64,000 nucleotides of DNA from Chryseobacterium daecheongense (lineage in GTDB: Bacteria; Bacteroidota; Bacteroidia; Flavobacteriales; Weeksellaceae), in the NCBI RefSeq assembly GCF_003729955.1, contig NZ_RJTX01000001.1:186001-250000 (forward strand). The letters are read 5' to 3'. Both the position numbers and the translations under genes were made by a program. Of the stretch, positions 57,517 through 64,000 are shown in pieces. A model generated the notes under the pieces. That model did no database searches. It saw only the letters and a list, made by a program, of their open reading frames with translations, and was not told the origin of the DNA. How positions within the stretch are numbered: position 1 is the first letter of the stretch; each line of letters starts with the position of its first letter.

Positions 57517-59550
57517 ATGCGATATCTGAGACTCAACATTCTATTTTTTCTGATATTTCCTTTGCTGGTTTTCGCGGAGGACGGAAGTCAGCTGTGGCTT
57601 CGGTTTCCTGCAAAAAACGGAATATCGGCAGATAAAATCATTTCCAAAGGAAACAGTCCCACACTGAACATTGCCAGAAAAGAACTAAGCAGTCACTGGC
57701 AGGGACAAACGGTGGAGCTTCGTACGGAGAATAAAGACAAAAATCTGAAAGACGGTTACAGGATTGTTTCCACCCCTGAAAAAATTGTTATTTCGGCAGG
57801 GAAAGAAATAGGATTGTTGTATGGAGTCTATCATATTTTACGGTTACAGCAGACAAAAGCAAACCTGTCTCATTTAAATATTATTGAAAAGCCATCATAC
57901 GATGTAAGAGTTCTGGATCATTGGGATAACCTGGACGGAAGTATTGAAAGAGGATATGCCGGACGATCCCTTTGGAAATGGGAAGATCTGCCCGGAAAAA
58001 TTTCTCCGCGTTATGAAGAGTATGCAAGAGCGAATGCCTCTGTAGGGATCAATTCCGTTGTTTTGAACAATGTGAATGCATCTCCCAATATGCTTAGGGA
58101 AGATTATCTTAAAAAAGTCAGGGTTCTGGCTGATATTTTCAGGCCTTATGGTATAAAAGTATATCTTTCCGTGAATTTTTCTTCACCCAAAGTCCTGGGC
58201 GGATTACAAAACTCAGACCCATTGAATAAAGACGTACAAAAATGGTGGAAAAATAAGGCTGCTGAAATTTACAAACTGATTCCCGATTTTGGTGGATTTT
58301 TGGTGAAAGCGAATTCTGAAGGACAGCCTGGACCTCAGGATTATGGAAGAACCCATGCAGACGGAGCCAATATGATGGCTGATGCCTTGAAACCCTACAA
58401 TGGAATCGTAATGTGGAGGGCTTTTGTCTATAGTCCAAGCAAAGATGACAGAGCCAAACAGGCTTATCTGGAATTTGTTCCTCTGGATGGTAAATTCAGA
58501 GATAATGTCATTATTCAGATCAAAAACGGCCCGGTTGATTTTCAACCGCGTGAAGCATTTAATCCACTCTTCGGAGCTTTAAGAAAAACTTCCGAAATGG
58601 TAGAATTTCAGATCACCCAGGAATATCTGGGCTTTTCAAATCATCTGGTTTTTCTGGCTCCATTATTCAAGGAAACATTGGAAAGCGATACCTATTCCGA
58701 CGGGCAGGGATCCACAATTGCTAAAATTACAGACGGCACCTTAAGACCTGCAAAAATGACAGCCATTTCTGCCGTTGCTAATATCGGAGAAGACACTAAC
58801 TGGACCGGGCATCATTTTGCCCAGGCCAACTGGTATGCATTCGGGAGATTAGCATGGAATCATCAGCTGAGCTCAGAGCAGATTGCAGATGAGTGGATTA
58901 AAATGACCTTCACAGATGATCAGAACTTCCTGAATCCGGTAAAAGAAATCATGCTATCCTCCAGGGAGGCTGCTGTGGATTATATGATGCCTTTGGGACT
59001 TCATCATATTTTTGCCGGAGGACATCATTACGGTCCTGAACCGTGGGGAGATTATAAAGGCGGAAGACCGGACTGGTCACCTGTGTATTACCATCAGGCT
59101 GATGCTCAGGGAGTAGGCTTTAACAGAACAAAAACAGGAAGTAATGCTGTTTCACAGTATTTTCCGCCACTTAATGAAAGATACGGGAATATCTCAACCT
59201 GTCCGGAAAATCTTATTCTATGGTTTCATCACGTTCCTTGGGATTATACAATGAAAGACGGAAAAACACTATGGGATGAGCTGTGCTATACTTATGATTC
59301 CGGAGTGAAAAAGGTAAGGGGCTATCAGAAAATATGGGATAGAATGGAACCTTATATAGACGAGCAGAGGTTTGCCGATGTTCAGTCAAAGCTCAAAATT
59401 CAGTCCAGAGACGCAGTATGGTGGAAAGATGCCTGCCTGCTGTATTTCCAGACTTTTTCTAAAAAGCCCATTCCTTATGATATTGAACGTCCCGTTCACG
59501 AATTGGAAGAACTGAAGAAAATTAAACTGAATATGGGCCACCACAATTAA
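57517..59550 (+). CDS. GH67 alpha-glucuronidase
   Basis: 677 residues with an N-terminal signal peptide (MRYLRLNILFFLIFPLLVFA). A beta-sandwich domain (about 25-125) is followed by the TIM barrel (VRVLDHWDNLDGSIERGYAG) with the acid Glu E268 in KANSEGQPGPQDYG and the base pair region KNGPVDFQPREAFNPLFG, then a helical C-terminal domain (WFHHVPWDYTMKDGKTLWDELCYTYDSG). GH67 removes (4-O-methyl)glucuronic acid only from the non-reducing terminal xylose of oligosaccharides made by GH10, so it complements GH115. The signal peptide places it in the periplasm, unlike the cytoplasmic AguA of Geobacillus. It ends the gene series. Confidence 0.95.
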   Translation: MRYLRLNILFFLIFPLLVFAEDGSQLWLRFPAKNGISADKIISKGNSPTLNIARKELSSHWQGQTVELRTENKDKNLKDGYRIVSTPEKIVISAGKEIGLLYGVYHILRLQQTKANLSHLNIIEKPSYDVRVLDHWDNLDGSIERGYAGRSLWKWEDLPGKISPRYEEYARANASVGINSVVLNNVNASPNMLREDYLKKVRVLADIFRPYGIKVYLSVNFSSPKVLGGLQNSDPLNKDVQKWWKNKAAEIYKLIPDFGGFLVKANSEGQPGPQDYGRTHADGANMMADALKPYNGIVMWRAFVYSPSKDDRAKQAYLEFVPLDGKFRDNVIIQIKNGPVDFQPREAFNPLFGALRKTSEMVEFQITQEYLGFSNHLVFLAPLFKETLESDTYSDGQGSTIAKITDGTLRPAKMTAISAVANIGEDTNWTGHHFAQANWYAFGRLAWNHQLSSEQIADEWIKMTFTDDQNFLNPVKEIMLSSREAAVDYMMPLGLHHIFAGGHHYGPEPWGDYKGGRPDWSPVYYHQADAQGVGFNRTKTGSNAVSQYFPPLNERYGNISTCPENLILWFHHVPWDYTMKDGKTLWDELCYTYDSGVKKVRGYQKIWDRMEPYIDEQRFADVQSKLKIQSRDAVWWKDACLLYFQTFSKKPIPYDIERPVHELEELKKIKLNMGHHN

Positions 59551-59554
59551 AAAA

Positions 59555-59595
59555 TGAGGCAGCTTTTTCCACGATCGGAAATGAGAGCTGCCTCA
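59555..59595. terminator. Convergent terminator hairpin
   Basis: TGAGGCAGCT (59555-59564) pairs with AGCTGCCTCA (59586-59595), 10 bp, with a further inner TTTCC/GGAAA pairing. The T-run lies on the minus-strand side (TTTTTT after the left arm), so it fits the minus-strand gene at 59674-60270 best; on the plus strand it could still end the GH67 transcript. Confidence 0.8.
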
Positions 59596-59673
59596 AATAA
59601 TAATAGTTATATGTAAAAATTTAATCCAAAATAATTTTGGAATGATCTAAAATCTGTCCGGAAATACTCCTGT

Positions 59674-60270
59674 CTAACGGAGAGAAATCATTTTATTAAA
59701 AATATTTCCGTTTTCTTCAACCCGGATGATATATTGGTTTGCTGTTTGCGGGTTAAGATTAAAAGTGATATCCACTTTGCCGTCAGCATATTCTCTGTCA
59801 GATGTATAATAAGTTGTATTGGAAAGATCATATACTGAAATACTTACAGGCCCTTTCACATCAGACATGTGCAGCTTTGCCATATGGCCCGAAATGGTGT
59901 ATTCAGGTTTATTTATAGTGCTTACAGGCGTTTTTTCCACTTCCATTACATTCTCGGCACTGATTTGTATTTTGTATTTCTCTATCTTCACTTCCGATTC
60001 TGCTACCAGGTAATAAGTTCCTGGTTCAAAACTCTGAAGATCATAAGTTTTCGTCACATGGTCCCCATCCGTAAGATGTTCAGAGAATAGCTCGTCATGG
60101 GCAGTGTTATAGACAAATACAGATACACTTTTAGCATTTGAAAGCTCAAAATTCAACGTTTTGGCTTGTACGTTTCCAAAGGAAAGGGAAAAATCTCTGT
60201 CCTTACTCATTACATTTGCTGAAAACAATAAGGATCCGGCAAAAAATACGGCTTTTAATAATGTGCTCAT
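59674..60270 (-). CDS. Secreted protein of unknown function with two similar beta-type repeats
   Basis: 198 residues with a signal peptide (ends NVMSKD-like). I do not recognise a named family. Two segments look alike: SVSVFVYNTAHDELFSEHL to GTYYLVAE (about 48-92) and PVSISVYDLSNTTYYTSD to YIIRVEENGNIFNKMISLR (about 139-198). Both have the pattern of short beta-sandwich modules near T9SS tails (a VYD-like strand, then a G/N-Y-I strand), but no free-standing enzyme is attached. A -7 promoter box and a terminator of its own show an independent transcript. It is divergent from the AraC-type regulator gene, which may control it. Confidence 0.75.
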   Translation of the reverse strand: MSTLLKAVFFAGSLLFSANVMSKDRDFSLSFGNVQAKTLNFELSNAKSVSVFVYNTAHDELFSEHLTDGDHVTKTYDLQSFEPGTYYLVAESEVKIEKYKIQISAENVMEVEKTPVSTINKPEYTISGHMAKLHMSDVKGPVSISVYDLSNTTYYTSDREYADGKVDITFNLNPQTANQYIIRVEENGNIFNKMISLR

Positions 60271-60297
60271 GGGTTAAGGCTTTTAGGATTACTATTG

Positions 60298-60305
60298 CAA
60301 AGCTA
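60298..60305 (-). promoter_or_regulatory. -7 promoter box of the small secreted protein
   Basis: Minus-strand TAGCTTTG matches TAnnTTTG, 27 bp before the start codon at 60270. Confidence 0.55.
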
Positions 60306-60358
60306 TGGCAGCAATAGTTCTCAGGCTATAATTAAATTTTCATATTTATGTTCTATAT

Positions 60359-60366
60359 TAACTTTG
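60359..60366 (+). promoter_or_regulatory. -7 promoter box of the AraC-type regulator
   Basis: TAACTTTG matches TAnnTTTG, 59 bp before the ATG at 60426. No good -33 box is visible upstream. Confidence 0.5.
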
Positions 60367-60425
60367 TTTTATTTTATTATTGAATTATTTGTTAATTTTA
60401 CATATAAATTATTTGCTTTTGCCCT

Positions 60426-61298
60426 ATGAAACATGCAAACCCTTCTTTTGAAGCGATAAGACCGAGTATAGGAAGCAGTTTTACCAGTCTGAAATTTCTG
60501 ACCAATGAGAACATAAAATCTCATGTCTGGCATTACCATCCCGAGATTGAACTGATTTTTGTCTGCAAAGGCTCCGGGAAAAGACAGATCGGGAGCAGTA
60601 TCTCTTATTTTTCGGATGGTGATCTTGTTCTTATAGGAAGCAATCTTCCGCATTGTGGGCTTACCAATGAAAATACACGCAACGAGTACGAAATGGTCAT
60701 TCAGTTTAAACCTGATTTTTTAGGAGAACCTATCTGGGACATACCGGAGATGCAAAGGATTTCTGCTTTGCTTGAAAAGTCTAAGGCGGGAATAGTATTT
60801 GGAGAACAGGTGAAAAAGAAAGTAGGAAAGGATATTGTTGAGATGCATGAGGCTTCCTCTTTGGACAGGCTGTGCAGATTTCTGAACATATTGGATGAAT
60901 TGTCTGTTACTCAGGATTACAGGATCTTAAATGCAGGAAAATATTATCTTCAGACCCAGGTTGAAGACAATGAAAGAATCAATCTTATCTTCAATCACGT
61001 TAAAGATCACTTCAAAGAAGCCATAACACTTGAAGAAGTGGCTGATCTAGCCCATATGAAAATACCGTCTTTTTGTCGTTACTTTAAAAAGATTACCAAT
61101 AAAACCTTTACACAGTTTGTTAACGAATACAGAATTACCCATGCCCTTAAGCTTCTGGCAGAACAGCCTTTAAGTATTACGGAAGTCTGCTTTGAATCAG
61201 GCTTTAATAATTTCAGCTATTTTAATAAAACTTTTAAGGACTATATTCAAAAAAGTCCTTCTCAGTACAGGAAAGAGTTTAATTTTTTCATGGAATAA
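60426..61298 (+). CDS. AraC-family transcriptional regulator with cupin sensor domain
   Basis: 290 residues. The N-terminal part (about 15-150) is an AraC-type cupin (SHVWHYHPEIELIFVCKGSGKRQIG, then FSDGDLVLIGSNLPHCG). The C-terminal about 100 residues hold two helix-turn-helix units: LEEVADLAHMKIPSFCRYFKKITNKTF and ITEVCFESGFNNFSYFNKTFKDY, ending SPSQYRKEF. It should bind a sugar or sugar derivative and activate or repress genes. It stands between the xylan enzymes and the galK genes, divergent from the small secreted protein. Its effector is not predictable; xylose, glucuronate or galactose are possible. Confidence 0.93.
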   Translation: MKHANPSFEAIRPSIGSSFTSLKFLTNENIKSHVWHYHPEIELIFVCKGSGKRQIGSSISYFSDGDLVLIGSNLPHCGLTNENTRNEYEMVIQFKPDFLGEPIWDIPEMQRISALLEKSKAGIVFGEQVKKKVGKDIVEMHEASSLDRLCRFLNILDELSVTQDYRILNAGKYYLQTQVEDNERINLIFNHVKDHFKEAITLEEVADLAHMKIPSFCRYFKKITNKTFTQFVNEYRITHALKLLAEQPLSITEVCFESGFNNFSYFNKTFKDYIQKSPSQYRKEFNFFME

Positions 61299-61346
61299 TT
61301 TTTGAAGATCTGAAAAAGTTACCTCCGCATTATGAATTATGAAAAT

Positions 61347-61369
61347 ATAAGTGTAAATTTAACACTTAT
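61347..61369. promoter_or_regulatory. Candidate AraR-type operator upstream of the transaldolase-galK-galT genes
   Basis: ATAAGTGT, 7-bp spacer AAATTTA, ACACTTAT: a perfect 8-bp inverted repeat and the best copy of the pattern in the window. It ends 16 bp before the ATG at 61386. No TAnnTTTG box is seen between the AraC-type gene and this site, so the promoter is not located. Confidence 0.7.
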
Positions 61370-61385
61370 AAATAATGAATAAACT

Positions 61386-62039
61386 ATGAAATTTTTTATT
61401 GATACAGCCAATCTGGCGATGATAGAGGAAGCCAGTGCTCTTGGAGTTTTGGACGGGGTAACTACTAATCCTTCACTTATGGCAAAAGAAGGTATTTCCG
61501 GAAAACAAAATATCCATAATCACTATCTTGAAATCTGTAAAATTGCTGATGGAGATATAAGTGCTGAAGTACTTGGAGTTACTTTTGAAGAAATGGTTAA
61601 AGAAGGGGAAGAGCTCGCTGCATTACATCCAAGAATTGTCGTAAAAGTTCCTATGACAAAAGATGGAATCAAAGCTATTAAGTACTTTTCTGAAAAAGGA
61701 ATAAAGACAAACTGTACGCTTGTTTTCTCTCCAGGACAGGCATTGCTTGCTGCCAAAGCGGGAGCTACCTATGTTTCTCCGTTTCTGGGTAGACTGGATG
61801 ATGTATCAACAGACGGTCTCCAACTGATCTCAGACATCAGACTGATTTATGACAATTATGCTTTTCAGACACAAATATTAGCTGCTTCAGTCCGACACAG
61901 TATGCATATTATCAATTGTGCAAAGATCGGTGCTGATGTGGTAACATGTCCTTTGGCTCCTATACTTTCTCTTCTTAAACATCCGCTGACAGATTCAGGA
62001 TTAGACCAGTTTATCAAGGATTCACAAAAAATGAAATAA
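61386..62039 (+). CDS. Transaldolase (TalC/FSA-like short form)
   Basis: 217 residues, the short TalC/MipB branch. [36 protein letters not shown] is the family start; the Schiff-base Lys is K87 in [17 protein letters not shown] follows. At the position where fructose-6-phosphate aldolase has Tyr (APY), this protein has Phe (SPF), as in true transaldolases, so transfer of dihydroxyacetone in the pentose phosphate pathway is more likely than aldol cleavage. That suits processing of xylulose-5-phosphate from araD. It lies 34 bp before galK. Confidence 0.9.
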   Translation: MKFFIDTANLAMIEEASALGVLDGVTTNPSLMAKEGISGKQNIHNHYLEICKIADGDISAEVLGVTFEEMVKEGEELAALHPRIVVKVPMTKDGIKAIKYFSEKGIKTNCTLVFSPGQALLAAKAGATYVSPFLGRLDDVSTDGLQLISDIRLIYDNYAFQTQILAASVRHSMHIINCAKIGADVVTCPLAPILSLLKHPLTDSGLDQFIKDSQKMK

Positions 62040-62073
62040 GATTGAAAAGATCTGTTTCTCAGAAAAATTTGAT

Positions 62074-63258
62074 ATGCATGAACAGTTAATTAATTCAACT
62101 ATAAAAAAATTTAAGGCCGGCTTCAAAGCAGAACCGGAACATATTTTTCTTTCCCCGGGAAGAATTAATATTATCGGTGAGCATGTAGATTATAGCGATG
62201 GATTTGTACTTCCTGCTGCCATAGATAAATACATCTGTTTTGCTGTCCGTAAACTCCCTCAGACAAACTTTTGTACGATCATAGCCAAAGATCTCGGAGA
62301 AGAATATGCATTTGATGTCACGATGGAGATAAAACCGGTGCAACAGATGTGGATGAACTATATTCTGGGCGTTTTCAGTCAGCTGCAGAAACCGGAGAAT
62401 GTGTTTTGCGGTATGGAAATTGTCTTCAGCAGTACCATCCCGATGGGAGCCGGACTTTCTTCATCAGCAGCTCTTGAATGTGGATTTGCCTATATTCTCA
62501 ATGAACTTTTTGATCTTCAGCTGTCAAAAAAAGAGATTGCAGTGATCGGGCAAAAATCAGAACATTCTTTCGCGGGGGTTCAATGCGGAATTATGGATCA
62601 GTTTGCCTCTGTTTTCGGAAAGAAGGATAAAGTGATTATGCTCGACTGTCATTCCCTGGAGCATCAATATTTTGATGCAGACCTTAAAGGATACAGCCTG
62701 TTGCTTTTTGATAGCTGTGTAAAGCATAATCATCTGACATCCGGTTATAATGAAAGGCGTAAAGATGTTGAACATGGTAAAAAAGTTTTGTGGGAAAACT
62801 TCCCGGAAACTGAAAAATTCAGGGATTTTACGTTGGCGATGCTTGACCATGTAAAAGAAGAAATGGGGAGTATTTCATATAAAAGATGCCTCTATCTTCT
62901 GAAAGAAATCCATAGAGTGGAAATGGCGGCAAAAGCTATTTCAGAAGGAAATATTGAATATCTGGGAATACTTCTCACAGAAACCCATGCCGGGCTCTCA
63001 ACTGAATTTGAGGTCAGTTGTAATGAACTTGATTTTTTAGTGGAAAGTGCATTACAGTATGAAGGAGTATTGGGGGCAAGAATTATGGGAGGCGGTTTCG
63101 GAGGCTGCAGCATCAATCTGATTCAGGAAAATAAAGCTGAAGAAGTGATTAAAGCCATCAATGAAAAATATCTGGAACAATTCAATATTCAGATGAAAGT
63201 TTATCAAGTTAAAATTTCCGAAGGGATAAAAGAATACACCAATGAATACATCATTTGA
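62074..63258 (+). CDS. galK: Galactokinase
   Basis: 394 residues, GHMP kinase family. It phosphorylates D-galactose to galactose-1-phosphate. The N-terminal galactokinase signature is SPGRINIIGEHVDYSDGFVLPAAID; the ATP motif is PMGAGLSSSAALECG; and the C-terminal motif is GARIMGGGFGGCSI. Galactose can come from the GH27 and GH97 enzymes. Its last 17 bp overlap the galT start, indicating one transcript. Confidence 0.97.
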   Translation: MHEQLINSTIKKFKAGFKAEPEHIFLSPGRINIIGEHVDYSDGFVLPAAIDKYICFAVRKLPQTNFCTIIAKDLGEEYAFDVTMEIKPVQQMWMNYILGVFSQLQKPENVFCGMEIVFSSTIPMGAGLSSSAALECGFAYILNELFDLQLSKKEIAVIGQKSEHSFAGVQCGIMDQFASVFGKKDKVIMLDCHSLEHQYFDADLKGYSLLLFDSCVKHNHLTSGYNERRKDVEHGKKVLWENFPETEKFRDFTLAMLDHVKEEMGSISYKRCLYLLKEIHRVEMAAKAISEGNIEYLGILLTETHAGLSTEFEVSCNELDFLVESALQYEGVLGARIMGGGFGGCSINLIQENKAEEVIKAINEKYLEQFNIQMKVYQVKISEGIKEYTNEYII

Positions 63259-64000
63259 TCCTAAAAAACATCCCCACAGAAGATATAATCCTCTATTGGA
63301 TGAATGGGTATTGGTTTCTCCACAACGGGCAAACCGGCCTTGGCAGGGGCAGAGAGAGATAACAGCAGAGAAAGATCGTCCAGCTTATGATCCGGATTGC
63401 TATCTGTGTTCAGGAAATATAAGAGCTAATGGAAACCGGAATCCGGAGTACAAAGGAACATATGTTTTTAATAATGATTTCGGAGCATTGCTGAATGAAG
63501 AAGTTGATTTTTCTGAGGAATATTCCGGATTTTTTACCCTGCTTCCGGAACGGGGAATCAACAGGGTAGTCTGCTTTTCTGAAGATCACAGCCTTACCTT
63601 GCCGGAAATGTCTGTAGAACAGATAAAAAATGTAGTGGATGTATGGCAGGAGCAATTCAATGAATTGGCGGTCCTGGATCATATCAATTATATTCAGATT
63701 TTTGAAAATAAAGGGAGCATTATGGGATGCAGCAATCCTCACCCACACGGGCAAATATGGGCACAGTCGTCAATTCCGGCTATGGTCCAGAAAACTCAGG
63801 ATCAGTTGAAATCCTATTTTGAAAAGAATAAAAGAACACTGCTGCAAGACTATCTTCAGCAGGAAATCACGGCTGGAGAACGCATGATTACAGAAAATGA
63901 AGATTTTGCAGCATTGGTGCCGTTTTGGGCATCATGGCCTTATGAAACGATGATTATCAGTAAGCAGAAAAGAGAAAATATTGCTGCCTTTTCCGAGGAT
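63242..64000 (+). CDS. galT: Galactose-1-phosphate uridylyltransferase, 3' end cut by window
   Basis: The frame starts at ATG 63242 inside the last codons of galK and stays open to the window end (253 codons of about 350). MNTSFDPKKHPHRRYNPLLDEWVLVSPQRANRPWQGQ is the standard GalT start; CYLCSGNIRANG holds the zinc Cys pair; and GCSNPHPHGQIWAQ holds the catalytic HPHGQ, where His forms the UMP intermediate. It exchanges galactose-1-phosphate with UDP-glucose in the Leloir pathway. galE is not visible in the window. Confidence 0.96.
   Translation, partial: MNTSFDPKKHPHRRYNPLLDEWVLVSPQRANRPWQGQREITAEKDRPAYDPDCYLCSGNIRANGNRNPEYKGTYVFNNDFGALLNEEVDFSEEYSGFFTLLPERGINRVVCFSEDHSLTLPEMSVEQIKNVVDVWQEQFNELAVLDHINYIQIFENKGSIMGCSNPHPHGQIWAQSSIPAMVQKTQDQLKSYFEKNKRTLLQDYLQQEITAGERMITENEDFAALVPFWASWPYETMIISKQKRENIAAFSED

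Overview
The window reads as one very large carbohydrate-utilisation locus of a Bacteroidota bacterium, most likely a Flavobacteriia member of the Chryseobacterium type. The reasons are a SusC/SusD pair, a type IX secretion (T9SS) C-terminal sorting domain on one enzyme, lipoprotein signals on several proteins, AT-rich spacers, and promoter boxes of the Bacteroidota form TAnnTTTG. The genus is inferred; there is no rRNA in the window. I see no tRNA, CRISPR array, transposase or phage gene.

Layout. (1) 1-3054: the 3' end of a SusC receptor and a complete SusD lipoprotein. (2) 3133-9596: a complete hexuronate pathway (uxuA, an SDR-type fructuronate reductase, uxaC, kdgK, kdgA and an ExuT-like transporter), with terminator-like hairpins after susD and after the reductase. 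(3) 9634-31005: an uninterrupted run of secreted or periplasmic enzymes: GH95, two GH43s, a CE1 esterase, GH31, three GH43-CBM6 paralogues split by a GH27, then GH97, an SGNH esterase and GH115. (4) 31276-34014: a GH30 xylanase carrying the only T9SS tail, closed by a strong terminator. (5) 34219-45920: GH3 and GH51, then araB-araD-araA-galM and a sodium/sugar symporter. (6) 46054-49081, minus strand: a GH5-ricin-type lectin lipoprotein and a Nudix-type regulator resembling AraR. (7) 49590-59550: GH127, a SASA esterase, a GPH-type glycoside transporter, GH10, a cytoplasmic GH43 and GH67. (8) 59674-61298: a small secreted unknown (minus) and an AraC-family regulator. (9) 61386-64000: a transaldolase-family gene, galK and the start of galT.

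How it fits together. The enzyme set matches a highly decorated glucuronoarabinoxylan. GH10 and GH30 cut the chain; GH115 and GH67 release (methyl)glucuronic acid; GH43, GH51 and possibly GH127 release arabinose and xylose; GH27, GH97, GH95 and GH31 remove galactose and rarer caps; CE1, SGNH and SASA esterases remove acyl groups. The products feed catabolic genes in the same window: glucuronate through uxaC/uxuA/kdgK/kdgA, arabinose through araA/araB/araD, pentose phosphates through the transaldolase, and galactose through galM/galK/galT.

The most interesting signal is regulatory. A 23-bp palindrome (half-site ATAARTGT, 7-bp spacer, ACAYTTAT) occurs upstream of GH3, araB, the Nudix regulator itself, GH127, and the transaldolase-galK-galT genes. 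I propose it as the operator of the Nudix regulator, which would join arabinose release, arabinose catabolism and galactose catabolism in one local regulon.
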